A stretch of DNA of 64,000 bases from Nitrosophilus labii (GCF_014466985.1 NZ_AP022826.1:930001-994000); one strand, 5' to 3'. Positions 43,879 through 53,642 are shown, numbered from the stretch's first letter. Program-made: numbers and translations. Notes: generated from the sequence alone by a model not told the origin.

Positions 43879-46147
43879 ATAGTTTTACTATTTTTTTTCT
43901 GACACTTTTTGTAGCTGTTACCATATTAGTAAGAGCAGGAATAACCTCTTCCCATTTTCTTGTTTTAAGGCCACAATCTGGATTTATCCAAAGTTTACCG
44001 GCAGGGAAAACGGAGAGTCTATCCGCTATCTCTTTTTCTATCTCTTCTACACTTGGAACCCTAGGAGAATGAATGTCATAAACTCCTGCACCTACCTCTT
44101 TTTGGTAGTTGTAGTTTTTGAAAGCCTCCAGGATTCTGTTTCCGTTTCTAGCTGTTTCTATAGATATAACATCAGCATCCATCGCATCTATAGTATCCAT
44201 AATGTCGTTAAAATCACTATAGCACATATGTGTATGGATTTGAGTTTCAGCACGTGCCGGAGCTGTAGAGATTTTAAAACTCTCAACTGCAACTCTTTCA
44301 TATTCGCTTCTATTTTCATTTCTTAAAGGATAACCCTCTTTAAAGGCTGCCTCATCAACTTGAATTATCTTGATGCCGGCTTCTTGAAGGTCCCTAACTT
44401 CATCAGCAATAGCTAAAGCCATCTGCTTATAGACATTTTCTCTTGGAAGATCGTCTCTAACAAATGACCAGTTCAGCATAGTTACAGGACCTGTTAGCAT
44501 TCCTTTCATAATCTTTTTGGTTTTACTTTGGGCATAAGTAATCCACTCTAGAGTCATAGGTTCTGGTCTGCTCACATCTCCAAAAATAATTGGCGGTTTT
44601 ACACATCTGCTTCCATAGCTTTGAACCCATCCGTTTTGGCTAAAAGTTACGCCTTCAAGCATTTCTCCGAAATATTCTACCATATCGTTTCTCTCAAATT
44701 CTCCGTGAACCAAAACATCTAAGCCAACATCTTCTTGGACTTTTATACAGTAATCAATAAACTCTTTTATTTTTGATTTATACTCATTTTCGCTAATGAG
44801 CCCTTGTTTAAAATCACGTCTTACTTTTCTAACTTCTACAGTTTGAGGAAAGCTTCCTATAGTAGTAGTTGGCAGTATAGGATATTTTAAAACTTCATGC
44901 TGGATTTTTAATCTATCCTCTGCATTAGTATCTCTTTGTTTTTCACTATCTTTTAGATTTTTTAGTCTGTTTTGAACATCAACACTATGAATCTGCGTAG
45001 ATGTTTTTCTAGTTGTATTGGCTTTTTTATTGGCTTCGTATATTTTTTTCTCTTCTTCGTTAAGAGGTTCGTTTTTGTAAAGTTTATCAATAACTTTTAT
45101 CTCATCTAGTTTTTCCAAAGCAAAAGCGAGCCAAGATTTTATATTTTTATCCATTTTCTCTTCATATTTCAGAGTATATGGAACATGAAGTAATGAGCAA
45201 CTTGAAGCCACATAAACTCTATCTTTGTCTATATTTAACGAATTTAGAAATTTAACCTTTTCGTCTATGTCACTTATCCAGATATTTCTTCCGTCAACAA
45301 CTCCCGCAACTAAGATTTTGCCGCTTTTTGCGATTTTTTTCACAGCATTTATATTTTTAGGACCGTGAATAAAATCTAAACCTATACCTTTTATGTTGCA
45401 CTCTGTCAATATATCTACCGCTTCAAGAGCATGCTCAAAATATGTAGATATGAAAATATCAACATTTTCAGCTACATTACCCAGTTTTTCATAAGCAAAT
45501 TTTAGAGCATCTAACATTTTTTTAGTTGGATCTTTAACTAAAGCTGGTTCATCAAACTGAACGGTAACTTTATCATCAAGCTTTGAAATAATTTTCAAAA
45601 TATCCATATAGGCATCCACTGCACTTTTTATCTCATCAAGCGGATCGTTCCCTTTGGTGCCTCTTGAAAAACTAAGAAACGTAACAGGACCGATTATATT
45701 GATTTTAGGTTTTATTTTAAGCTCTTTTGCCTCTGAATATTCTGCAATTATTTTGTCAAGATTTGGTTTAAACTCCTGTTTGGGTTCTATTTGTGGAACA
45801 AAATAGTGATAGTTGGTATTTAGCCACTTTGTCATAGGGAGAGCTTTATGATCTTTATCTCCTCTTGCCATCGCAAAATATCTATCAATGCCGCTTAAGT
45901 CAAGATACTCTTTAGGCTCACAACCTAGCATAACGATAGTGTCGATCATGTTGTCATAAAAACTAAAATCATTTACACTTATAAAATCTACTCCAGCCTC
46001 TTTTTGGTATTTTAAATGTCTATTTCTTAGTTCTTTTGCAACTTTTTGAAGCTCATCTATCTCTATCTGTCCGCTCCAGTATTTTTCCAAAGCAAATTTT
46101 AGCTCTCTTTTCTCACCGATTCTGGGAAAACCGTGAATATAGGTCAT
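43877..46147 (-). CDS. metE: Cobalamin-independent methionine synthase
   Basis: Transfers a methyl group from methyl-tetrahydrofolate triglutamate to homocysteine. At 756 residues it is the full MetE type: the N-terminal half (YIHGFPRIGEKRELKFALEKYW, ...) and the C-terminal catalytic half with LPTTTIGSFPQT, VLVHGEFERNDMVEYFGE, GPVTMLNWSF, VDEAAFKEG, IHTHMCYSDF and PDCGLKTR (zinc ligands His, Cys, Glu, Cys). No MetR-type or S-box element could be recognised by eye in the 87 nt upstream. Confidence 0.96.
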   Translation of the reverse strand: MTYIHGFPRIGEKRELKFALEKYWSGQIEIDELQKVAKELRNRHLKYQKEAGVDFISVNDFSFYDNMIDTIVMLGCEPKEYLDLSGIDRYFAMARGDKDHKALPMTKWLNTNYHYFVPQIEPKQEFKPNLDKIIAEYSEAKELKIKPKINIIGPVTFLSFSRGTKGNDPLDEIKSAVDAYMDILKIISKLDDKVTVQFDEPALVKDPTKKMLDALKFAYEKLGNVAENVDIFISTYFEHALEAVDILTECNIKGIGLDFIHGPKNINAVKKIAKSGKILVAGVVDGRNIWISDIDEKVKFLNSLNIDKDRVYVASSCSLLHVPYTLKYEEKMDKNIKSWLAFALEKLDEIKVIDKLYKNEPLNEEEKKIYEANKKANTTRKTSTQIHSVDVQNRLKNLKDSEKQRDTNAEDRLKIQHEVLKYPILPTTTIGSFPQTVEVRKVRRDFKQGLISENEYKSKIKEFIDYCIKVQEDVGLDVLVHGEFERNDMVEYFGEMLEGVTFSQNGWVQSYGSRCVKPPIIFGDVSRPEPMTLEWITYAQSKTKKIMKGMLTGPVTMLNWSFVRDDLPRENVYKQMALAIADEVRDLQEAGIKIIQVDEAAFKEGYPLRNENRSEYERVAVESFKISTAPARAETQIHTHMCYSDFNDIMDTIDAMDADVISIETARNGNRILEAFKNYNYQKEVGAGVYDIHSPRVPSVEEIEKEIADRLSVFPAGKLWINPDCGLKTRKWEEVIPALTNMVTATKSVRKKIVKL

Positions 46148-46234
46148 CTCTTCTCCTTCTATTTTATATCTTATGTTATAGCTTATTGGCCTAAAAATTT
46201 TTAATAATGAAATGAATCGATTTTTTTGTGGCTA

Positions 46235-46579
46235 TTATATTAAAGGAGGAGAGATACCAGTTTTTGTTTTTCTGCATTTACATATAGGTGGTTTTTTAAT
46301 GCGGGAGAGTTTTAGTATCTTGTGCGCTAAACAGGCGAAAAAAATGTTACAATAACAGGGTTTGTCAGTTTTTAGAGACAAAAATGAAATGGAGTTTAAA
46401 AAGAGTTCAATTATAGGCGGCGGGTCTTCACTAAAGTTTTCATCCTCTTTTTTAAATCTTAAAATTTTTGAAACATAATCTTTATATGAGCGGTTTTTAG
46501 ATGATATTAATATATATGAAGTTGTGGCGGTTATAGCTTGAAGTGTAAAATATTTGCCTTTAAAACCTTTTGCTACCAT
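46235..46579 (-). CDS. Unknown protein downstream of ruvX (114 aa)
   Basis: No family recognised. Starts MVAKGFKGKYFTLQAITATT, has a hydrophobic stretch (IELFLNSISFLSL) and a cysteine-rich tail (DKPCYCNIFFACLAH, ICKCRK). It overlaps the ruvX stop by 7 nt and has no separate promoter, which supports translation, but the composition is weak and it may not be a gene. Confidence 0.4.
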   Translation of the reverse strand: MVAKGFKGKYFTLQAITATTSYILISSKNRSYKDYVSKILRFKKEDENFSEDPPPIIELFLNSISFLSLKTDKPCYCNIFFACLAHKILKLSRIKKPPICKCRKTKTGISPPLI

Positions 46580-46971
46580 TTTTTACTTTCTAAAAATCTC
46601 TCTAAAATTAGTGCTGCGGCAATAGAGTCTATCTTGCCGTCTTTTTTTTGTTTAATTTTGCCTTTTGTAAGCTCTTTTGCTTCATGTGAGGAAAAACTCT
46701 CATCAATAAAAAAAACTTCTCCTTCAAAATCCAAAAGTTTTACAAAATGCTCTACCCTTTTTCTCATCTCATCTTCACTACTTCCACCAATAGGCACACC
46801 AACGACTAAAGTCTCGATATCCCACTCTTTTAAAATCTTACTAACATCATTTGCGGCTTGATTTCTGTTTTTTCTAATAACGACATTTTGTGGTAATACT
46901 ATCTTGCCATCTAAAGATATAGCAAAACCTATCCTTTTTAAACCTATATCTATAGCTGCAAGTTTTTTCAA
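46573..46971 (-). CDS. ruvX: RuvX/YqgF Holliday-junction resolvase-like protein
   Basis: A 132-residue RNase H-fold protein: LAAIDIGLKRIGFAIS (first catalytic Asp), TLVVGVPIGGSSEDEMRKRVEHFVK and FIDESFSSHEA, then KKDGKIDSIAAALILE with the last acidic residue. YqgF/RuvX proteins act in 16S rRNA maturation or junction resolution; RNA processing is the better-supported role. ATG 46971 has AGAGAAT before it. Confidence 0.93.
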   Translation of the reverse strand: MKKLAAIDIGLKRIGFAISLDGKIVLPQNVVIRKNRNQAANDVSKILKEWDIETLVVGVPIGGSSEDEMRKRVEHFVKLLDFEGEVFFIDESFSSHEAKELTKGKIKQKKDGKIDSIAAALILERFLESKKW

Positions 46972-47126
46972 ATTCTCTCCAAATTTTTATAAAATTGTAT
47001 CAAAAATTTTTTATAAAATATCATTTTTTGATTTTTCTTGATTTAAGTTTGATATTTGGCTTTTTTAATTTTTTTTTGAGATTATATCAAAATAGAAAAA
47101 AAATCTCTTTTTAAGATTTAATTTGT

Positions 47127-47326
47127 TAGAAATTGAGTGTTTTGAATAAATAGTAAATTTCGCTCAAGCAAGTTATCATTTTTGCTTTTGGCAACGCTTA
47201 AAAATTTTATTAAAAAGTGCGAACACAAGCGCTCCTTCGGGATTGAGCGCACTTTTTTGCTCTTATGACCAACATAAAATTTTCAAGCTAAAATGATAAA
47301 GCTTTCGCTCAATTTCTATTTATTCA
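47127..47326. ncRNA. Long foldback element (candidate structured RNA or MITE) in the 46972-47362 gap
   Basis: This 391-nt gap holds no gene. A rod-like foldback runs over 47143-47326: 47143-47159 with 47311-47326 (16 pairs, one bulge), 47173-47187 with 47285-47299 (14 of 15) and 47212-47221 with 47248-47257 (10 of 10). 47127-47137 can instead pair perfectly with 47308-47318, which excludes the first stem. The inner loop has a second exclusive pair (GCGCTC/GAGCGC). The shape recalls 6S-type rods, but its ends TA-GAAATTGAG / CTCAATTTC-TA also fit a MITE. The strand of transcription is not evident. Confidence 0.4.
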
Positions 47327-47362
47327 TAGGTTTCAAATTATAAATTTTTTTAGAGATGGGAT

Positions 47363-48034
47363 ATGTTTAAAAATAAGAAACTGATAATTTTTGATTTGGA
47401 CGGAACACTAATCGACAGTGCAAAAAGTTTGGCAAAAGCTTTAAATTTTATGCTAAATTCTCTAGGAAGAACAGATTTTAGCGAAGATACAGTTAGAACA
47501 TGGATAGGAAACGGAGCTCAGATATTGGTAAAAAGAGCTCTAACGGGAAAAAAAGATTTTAATGATGAGGAAATAGATGATGAGCTTTTTAAAAAAGCTT
47601 TAGATATATTTTTGGATTACTACGCTCAAAATTTAACTAAAGAGACAAGTCTCTATCCAAAAGTAAAAGAGAGCTTAGAAACGTTAAAAAATAGTGGTTA
47701 TAGATTGGCGATTGCTACAAATAAACCGACAAAATTTATCAAGCCTATATTAGAGTTTTTTGAGATAAAAGAGCTTTTTGAACTCTATCTTGGAGGAGAC
47801 TCGGTTTCAAAGAAAAAACCTGACCCTCAGATGCTCATTGAAGTTTGCAAAAAAGCGGGTATAAATCCAGATTTTGCTGTAATGGTTGGTGATTCGAAAA
47901 ATGACTCAATTGCCGCCGAGAAGGCTGGGATTGATTTTATAGCTGTTACATACGGCTATAAAGATAATGCCAACTTTTTAGAAACAAAAGTTACAGTAGA
48001 TGATTTTGAAAAAATATTGGATTATTTAAGGTAA
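47363..48034 (+). CDS. gph: Phosphoglycolate phosphatase-like HAD hydrolase
   Basis: A 223-residue HAD phosphatase: IIFDLDGTLIDSAKS (nucleophile Asp10/12), ATNKPTKF (motif II), GDSVSKKKPDP (motif III Lys) and VGDSKNDSIAAEKAG (motif IV). Length and motifs match Gph, which clears 2-phosphoglycolate made by DNA repair or oxygenase activity. It is 3 nt ahead of the FAD oxidoreductase. Confidence 0.86.
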   Translation: MFKNKKLIIFDLDGTLIDSAKSLAKALNFMLNSLGRTDFSEDTVRTWIGNGAQILVKRALTGKKDFNDEEIDDELFKKALDIFLDYYAQNLTKETSLYPKVKESLETLKNSGYRLAIATNKPTKFIKPILEFFEIKELFELYLGGDSVSKKKPDPQMLIEVCKKAGINPDFAVMVGDSKNDSIAAEKAGIDFIAVTYGYKDNANFLETKVTVDDFEKILDYLR

Positions 48035-48037
48035 AAG

Positions 48038-49468
48038 ATGAGTAGAGCCAAAATTGCAATTGTAGGTGGAGGAGTAGCTGGAGTTACTGCAGCTTTAACT
48101 CTAAAAAATTTTGATTTGGATGTAACTCTTTTTGAAAAACAGAGTAGTTTAGTTGGAGGTCCTCCATTTTGTCATCTGCATGCAGGAGGAAATCTTTACA
48201 AAGAGATATCAGATGCCCAATGTATCCAACTTTTGAAAGAATCCATAGATTTTTTACGCTTTTATCCATTTGCAGTAGATTTTAGACCTACAGTTATTGC
48301 TGTTCCAGTTAGAGACAGTGGAGATCCAAAAGATTTGCTGAATAGATTAGAGACTTTAAAAAACAAGTATAAAAAGCTAATAGAAAAAGATCCTAACAAT
48401 AAAGTTTTAGGTGAGCCTCAAAACTACTATAAACTTTATGAGCGGATAGATTTAGAGGCTTTAAAAAACAAAGAACCTATTAACAATCCAAAAAGTTTAG
48501 AAGAGTGGTTAATCCCTATAGCAAAATATGTAAATTTAGAGAACATAAAATATCCTCTAATCATAGTCCAAGAGTATGGTTTAAATCTATTTAGACTGGC
48601 TGCCGGAGCAACTTTGGCACTTCAAAAAGCTAAAAATGTTGATTTGAAGTTAAGTTGTGAAATAGTAAATATAACACAAGAAAAAGAACAATTTGTATTA
48701 AGTTATAAATTTGGTGAAAAAAGAGAAACTAAAAAGTTTGATTATCTCATAAACGCTGCAGGATTTAATAGTGGGATTATTGATGATATGTTAGGATTTA
48801 AAAGAGAAAGACTTATAGAGTTTAAAGCCGCCTATGTAACTAAATGGGAAGATTGTAATATCAAGTGGCCGGAAATCATTTTTCACGGTAAAAGAGGAAC
48901 TCCTCAAGGAATGGCACAATTTACCCCCTATCCGGATGGCTACTTTCAACTTCACGGAATGACAAAAGAGATAACTTTGTTTGATGATGGGTTGGTTAAA
49001 AATCCAGCTTACAGTTCTCATCCAAGACTTAATCAAAAGTTTTTAGATAAAATCTACAAAGGATGGGAAAAAGATGATATAGAAATAAGAACAAAAAACG
49101 CCATAAAACATCTCTCTTCTTTTATCCCCGAATTTGCCAAAAATGCTGTAGTTGCTTCAAAACCGCTATTTGGCGCGCAGCAAATCCCCGGAAATGATCC
49201 GGACTTAAGAGCTGCTGAAATATCTTTTGAAGGCGATAGATATGCAAGATGTGAGATTGTAAAAGTATCTTCAGCCCTTAGTATGACAGATGAGATAGTA
49301 AAAAAGCTAATAGAGCTTAAATTGGTTGATAGCTCATATTATGGTAAAAGAGACTATAACTATCTAAAAGATTTGACAGAAAAAAAGATTTCTATATTAG
49401 CCAAAGAGATAGCAAAAAAAAGAGGTTATCCCGTATCTATGGCAAATAGAGTTTTATATAAGATTTAA
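48038..49468 (+). CDS. FAD-dependent oxidoreductase
   Basis: A 476-residue flavoprotein with the dinucleotide motif KIAIVGGGVAGVTAAL (about 5-20), FEKQSSLVGG, a second FAD-contact stretch FDYLINAAGFNSG, and a conserved end (RCEIVKVSSALSMTDEIVKKL). It belongs to the DAO/malate:quinone-like group in architecture, substrate unknown. It sits 3 nt after gph and is convergent with mnmE. Confidence 0.75.
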   Translation: MSRAKIAIVGGGVAGVTAALTLKNFDLDVTLFEKQSSLVGGPPFCHLHAGGNLYKEISDAQCIQLLKESIDFLRFYPFAVDFRPTVIAVPVRDSGDPKDLLNRLETLKNKYKKLIEKDPNNKVLGEPQNYYKLYERIDLEALKNKEPINNPKSLEEWLIPIAKYVNLENIKYPLIIVQEYGLNLFRLAAGATLALQKAKNVDLKLSCEIVNITQEKEQFVLSYKFGEKRETKKFDYLINAAGFNSGIIDDMLGFKRERLIEFKAAYVTKWEDCNIKWPEIIFHGKRGTPQGMAQFTPYPDGYFQLHGMTKEITLFDDGLVKNPAYSSHPRLNQKFLDKIYKGWEKDDIEIRTKNAIKHLSSFIPEFAKNAVVASKPLFGAQQIPGNDPDLRAAEISFEGDRYARCEIVKVSSALSMTDEIVKKLIELKLVDSSYYGKRDYNYLKDLTEKKISILAKEIAKKRGYPVSMANRVLYKI

Positions 49469-49471
49469 ACT

Positions 49472-50821
49472 CTATTTGCCTAAACAAAACTCTCCAAACA
49501 TTTTATCTAGAAGCTCACTGCTCTCCATCGGTCTTGTTATAGATGCAACAGCCCTTATGGCGTCATTAATGTGATATGCAAAAATCTCAAGCTCTCCCAT
49601 ATCTAGAGGTTCAAATGCCGCTTCTATAGAATTAAGAGCGTTTTTAATAGCGACAATTTGTCTTTTTGAAATAAGCAAAATATCATCGCTTTTTGCATAA
49701 CCATCAAGTATCTTTTTTAACCTATCTATCAAAGGTGATATATCCTTTTTTACACTCAAAAGCAGAGGTTCGAAGTCTTTTACTTTATCAATATCTTTGC
49801 TTGAGCCAAGATCTGCTTTATTTAAAACTATAATGAAATCTTTTTGTTCTTTGAAACTATCAATTAACTCTAAAATCTTCTCATCCTCATCTCCAAACTC
49901 TTTTGATGAGTCAAACATTGCTATAACTATATCGCTCTCTTTGATAGCTTTTATACTTCTTTCAATCCCTATTTTCTCTATCTCGTCTTTTGCCTCTCTG
50001 ATACCTGCAGTATCTACAATCCTGACAAGATGAGTACCGATCTTAACATTTTCTTCAATCGTATCTCTAGTAGTACCTGCAATATCACTAACTATTGCTC
50101 TCTCATATGAAAGAAGTCTATTTAGTAAAGAGCTTTTCCCGGTATTTGGTTTTCCGATTATTGATATTTTAAAACCTTCCAAAAGTCCTACTCTTCTCTC
50201 ACTGGATTCTAGCATATTTTTTAGTCTCTTTTTTAGCTCTTTTAGTTGATTTTTCATAGATTCTGCCATATCTATAGGAAGATCTTCTTCTGCATAATCG
50301 ATATTGACTTCAGCAAAAGCTAAAATTCTAATAAGCACTTCTCTGATATTTTCAATATACTCTTTTAGTTCCCCTTTTAACTGTTTGGCAAGGATTTTTG
50401 CAGCATCTTCACTTTTTGCTTCTATGAGTTTTGCTATAGCTTCTGCCTCGGTAAGATCTATCTTTCCGTTTAAAAAGGCTCTTTTACTAAATTCTCCAGG
50501 TTCTGCTAGTCTTGCTCCATATTCTATTACTGTATCTAAAATCTTTTTTGCTACGATTATACCGCCATGGCATTGAAACTCTATAATATCCTCACCCGTA
50601 AAAGAGTGAGGTGCCTTAAAATATATAACGATTGATTTGTCTATTAGTTCTTCATTTTCATCGTAAAGAGATGTAAGAGTGGCATATCTTGGAGGAAAAC
50701 TCTTTTTTTTCGAGATTTTTTTAGCTATTTCGAGCGCTTTATCACCACTAACTCTAACAATAGCGATAGAGCCAATGCCATGAGATGTGGCCACGGCTGC
50801 AATGGTACTGTTACTGTTCAT
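49472..50821 (-). CDS. mnmE: tRNA uridine-5-carboxymethylaminomethyl modification GTPase MnmE
   Basis: With MnmG it makes (c)mnm5U34 in tRNAs reading split codon boxes. At 449 residues it has an N-terminal tetrahydrofolate domain, the inserted G domain with G1 GKPNTGKSSLL (about 223), DIAGTTRD (G2), DTAGI (G3) and NKAD (G4), and the signature C-terminal CLGK (catalytic Cys). Overlaps the jag gene by 11 nt. Confidence 0.96.
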   Translation of the reverse strand: MNSNSTIAAVATSHGIGSIAIVRVSGDKALEIAKKISKKKSFPPRYATLTSLYDENEELIDKSIVIYFKAPHSFTGEDIIEFQCHGGIIVAKKILDTVIEYGARLAEPGEFSKRAFLNGKIDLTEAEAIAKLIEAKSEDAAKILAKQLKGELKEYIENIREVLIRILAFAEVNIDYAEEDLPIDMAESMKNQLKELKKRLKNMLESSERRVGLLEGFKISIIGKPNTGKSSLLNRLLSYERAIVSDIAGTTRDTIEENVKIGTHLVRIVDTAGIREAKDEIEKIGIERSIKAIKESDIVIAMFDSSKEFGDEDEKILELIDSFKEQKDFIIVLNKADLGSSKDIDKVKDFEPLLLSVKKDISPLIDRLKKILDGYAKSDDILLISKRQIVAIKNALNSIEAAFEPLDMGELEIFAYHINDAIRAVASITRPMESSELLDKMFGEFCLGK

Positions 50822-51725
50822 TTTTCTTATTAAACTGGTTGACTATAATATATTTTTCACCCTGTCTGTTTGTTCTTATGGCAACATACTTATCACGAAA
50901 TTCAGCTCTAAGCTCTTTTAAAGCTATTTGAATCAAAACACCGTCAAGAGGTTTAGTCTGACCCCTACCCTCTTTTTTGATTTTTTCAATTACAGGTTTT
51001 AGATAGTTTTTTACCATCTCTTCTTGAGTTTTTAAAAATTCAGCGATCTCAAGTCTTATTTGTAGATCATATTTTGAGTTTACCCAGTTAAATAGCATAT
51101 ATGAAAGAGCTTTGTATCTATACCCCTCTTTTCCTATCAAAAGTGCCGAATCGGCACCGCTAAATTCGATAAGAACGGTATTTTCATCATAGGGCTTTAC
51201 TTTGATTTTTTCTATATCGAAACAGGAATATTTGAAAAGATCGTTTATATCGTTTTCTATAGTTTGTGCTATCTCTTCTATACTTACACTCTCTTTATAA
51301 AAATCTTGAAATTCGTCTTTGACTTGTGGTAATTCGAATCTTTTCTCTAATTTTTGAGTCTCTTTTGGTTCTTTCTCTTTCTCTTCCTTAACGATCGTTT
51401 GTTTAACTTCAGCTTTAGGCTTTTCTTCCGGCTTTATAATTTCTTTTTTCTCGATTTTTATAGTCTCTTCTACTTTTTGAGGTTTTGTCTCTTGAGTTTT
51501 TTCTACAACTTCATCCTCTTTTTTTTCAAGTTCCCTCTTGATGTCATTTTGCTCTTTTTTCTTACAGGTTGCTATGATTATCGCATTTTTTTTGCCAATA
51601 CCTAAAAAACCTTTAGATGGATTTTGAACTATCTCGATTTCTAAATCCGTTATAGAACAATTTAACTCCTTAGAGGCAAGCTTGTACGCCTCTTCTAGGG
51701 TAGGAGCTTCAATTTTCTTGCTCAT
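50811..51725 (-). CDS. jag: Jag/KhpB RNA-binding protein
   Basis: A 304-residue protein. Jag_N at 1-60 (APTLEEAYKLASKELNCS, GFLGIGKKNAIII), then a highly charged Lys/Glu linker (about 65-140), a KH domain (LLIGKEGYRYKALSYMLF, about 195) and an R3H domain at the end (KPLDGVLIQIALKELRAEF, YVAIRTNRQGEKYIIV). KhpB proteins bind small RNA and mRNA. It overlaps yidC by 4 nt in a conserved operon. Confidence 0.9.
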   Translation of the reverse strand: MSKKIEAPTLEEAYKLASKELNCSITDLEIEIVQNPSKGFLGIGKKNAIIIATCKKKEQNDIKRELEKKEDEVVEKTQETKPQKVEETIKIEKKEIIKPEEKPKAEVKQTIVKEEKEKEPKETQKLEKRFELPQVKDEFQDFYKESVSIEEIAQTIENDINDLFKYSCFDIEKIKVKPYDENTVLIEFSGADSALLIGKEGYRYKALSYMLFNWVNSKYDLQIRLEIAEFLKTQEEMVKNYLKPVIEKIKKEGRGQTKPLDGVLIQIALKELRAEFRDKYVAIRTNRQGEKYIIVNQFNKKNEQ

Positions 51726-53311
51726 TTTGCTTCCTTTTGGACAGCTTTTTTACTCTCAAAAGCTTTATTAACAATAATTTGCTGAATAATTGAGAGAATA
51801 TTATTAACGAACCAATATAGAGTAAGACCTGCCGGGAATGTGATAAAAAAGAAAGTAAATACTATAGGAAGATATTGGAATATCTTCTGCTGCATTGGAT
51901 CTGTAATAGTTGTAGGAGTGATTTTTTGATGAATATACATAGTTATACCCATCAAAATAGGCAAGATAAAATATGGATCCATGACACTTAAATCTTTGAT
52001 CCATAAAATCCACTCAGCACCTTTTAACTCAATGGCGTTTAGTAAAACTCTATATATTGCAAAAAACACAGGTATCTGAAGTAACAGAGGCAAACACCCA
52101 CCCATAGGATTGGCACCATGTTTTTTGTAAAGCTGCATCATATGGGCATTTAGTTTTTGAGGGTCTCCTTTATATTTTTGCTGCAATTCTTTAATTTTAG
52201 GTGACAAATCTTTAAGTTTTTGCATAGAGACCATTCCCTTAAATGTTAAAGGGAAAAGTAAGATTCTGATAAGAATTGTCAAGATAACTATCGCCCAACC
52301 CCAGTTGCCTACAAAGTTGTAAATAGCAAGCAATATTTTAAACATTGGTTTTGCTATAAAGGTAAAAAATCCATACTCTATAACATCTGTAAGCTCTGGA
52401 TTGATATTTTTTAATATATTGTAGTCTTTAGGACCCAAATATCCGCTAATCTCAAAACTCTTTTCACCTTCGACAAAAATTATCGGATTTTCCTCTTCAT
52501 CTTTCGAGATGACTACATTAAGCCCTTTTTTAAGATCGTAAAAGAAAGTAGAGTAGTATCTATCCACAGCGGCTGCAATTTTGGCTTTTCTGAAGCTTTC
52601 TATCCCTTTTGCGTCTCCGTCATCTATCATAGTAATCGTATTGTCAGCCTCTTTTATCAAAACTCCATGGAACGTATATCCATCAACTCTTACATCGGGT
52701 CTAAATCCAGGGGATATAAAATATTTTTTTTCATTAGAGAGATTAACTTTAAGATCATAATGTCCGTCAGGATAGATCTTGATCTTTTTTACCACTTTTA
52801 GATTGGAAAGGTTTTGAGTTAGCGTTAGTTCTACAGGTTTATCGTCTATTTTAATATCTTTTTTATCGGATACATAAGGAACTTTAAAAGCTTCAAGATT
52901 TGTTTTTTCATCACTAAATCTAATTTCTAACGGTTTAGGAAGTTTTGAGTCATTGAAAAGTTTTATATGCTCCCCATTTTCTGTAACGAATCTTTTATCT
53001 TTCAAAACAACCTGTTTTATCCTACCGATATTATCTATTTTCATTGTAAAATGTTTAGAGTCAATTGTAACAAGCTCTTCCCCTAAAAGGGTGGATTGAT
53101 TATCAGATTGCGGTTTGTTTTGACTCTTTTCTTCCACAGTTTCATTGTTTGTTTTTGGTGCGGCTACATTTTCTTGAATCTCTTTTTGGGTCTGTACACT
53201 CTTTGAAGGATTGGATTTAGGCATAAAGAAGTAGTCGTAGATTAAAAAAACTCCTAATGATAGCACTGTCGCTATGATAACTCTTTGATTGGTATCCATC
53301 TTTTCAAACAT
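51722..53311 (-). CDS. yidC: Membrane protein insertase YidC
   Basis: Inserts and folds inner-membrane proteins. It is 529 residues: an N-terminal membrane anchor (ATVLSLGVFLIYDYFFMP), a large periplasmic beta domain, then the conserved five-helix core (NWGWAIVILTILIRILLFPLTF with the central Arg, MQKLKDLSPKIKELQQKYKGDPQ, and ITFPAGLTLYWFVNNILSIIQQ at the end). This is the Gram-negative form. It sits 1 nt after yidD. Confidence 0.97.
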   Translation of the reverse strand: MFEKMDTNQRVIIATVLSLGVFLIYDYFFMPKSNPSKSVQTQKEIQENVAAPKTNNETVEEKSQNKPQSDNQSTLLGEELVTIDSKHFTMKIDNIGRIKQVVLKDKRFVTENGEHIKLFNDSKLPKPLEIRFSDEKTNLEAFKVPYVSDKKDIKIDDKPVELTLTQNLSNLKVVKKIKIYPDGHYDLKVNLSNEKKYFISPGFRPDVRVDGYTFHGVLIKEADNTITMIDDGDAKGIESFRKAKIAAAVDRYYSTFFYDLKKGLNVVISKDEEENPIIFVEGEKSFEISGYLGPKDYNILKNINPELTDVIEYGFFTFIAKPMFKILLAIYNFVGNWGWAIVILTILIRILLFPLTFKGMVSMQKLKDLSPKIKELQQKYKGDPQKLNAHMMQLYKKHGANPMGGCLPLLLQIPVFFAIYRVLLNAIELKGAEWILWIKDLSVMDPYFILPILMGITMYIHQKITPTTITDPMQQKIFQYLPIVFTFFFITFPAGLTLYWFVNNILSIIQQIIVNKAFESKKAVQKEAK

Positions 53312-53312
53312 C

Positions 53313-53642
53313 TCAAACCTTTGTTTTACTAAAATTTTTAATTAAATAATATCGGTTTTTATCTTTTGGTATTAACCAATACTTAATATTTATAGCGTCT
53401 CTTTTTTTTATGCAATCTAACTTCTTGGTAATTATAGGATACTCTATACCTCCTGCAAAAAGTTGATTGCATCTTAGAATTCTTAAAACAATAAAAAATA
53501 TAGCTTTAAAAACATTTTCATTTTCAATACGCCATTTGGCATATTCCGAACAAGTTGGATAGTATCTACAACTCCCCGGCGATATTACCGATAAAAATTT
53601 TTGATAAAAAACCAAAAGCTTCAAGAAAAGTTTTTTAACCAT
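53313..53642 (-). CDS. yidD: Membrane protein insertion efficiency factor YidD
   Basis: A 109-residue protein: LLVFYQKFLSVISPGSCRYYPTCSEYA with the conserved Pro and Cys residues (about 8-34), then VLRILRCNQLFAGGIEYP. YidD helps YidC-dependent insertion at the cytoplasmic face. It overlaps rnpA by 8 nt, the usual rnpA-yidD-yidC order. Confidence 0.93.
   Translation of the reverse strand: MVKKLFLKLLVFYQKFLSVISPGSCRYYPTCSEYAKWRIENENVFKAIFFIVLRILRCNQLFAGGIEYPIITKKLDCIKKRDAINIKYWLIPKDKNRYYLIKNFSKTKV

Noticed and set aside
46148-46234. An SAM-type riboswitch before metE
   Set aside because: The 87-nt region shows no recognisable conserved SAM-box core or terminator/antiterminator pair.
47127-47326. 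The foldback as SRP RNA or tmRNA
   Set aside because: The conserved SRP apical loop and the tmRNA tRNA-like ends are absent.
51320-51350. A GGT/TTCGAATC-like tRNA T-arm word
   Set aside because: It is inside the jag coding sequence and there is no matching acceptor or anticodon stem.
51354-51605. A plus-strand frame rich in Phe and Leu opposite the jag linker
   Set aside because: The Lys/Glu-rich jag linker read in reverse gives Phe/Leu-rich nonsense; there is no independent support.
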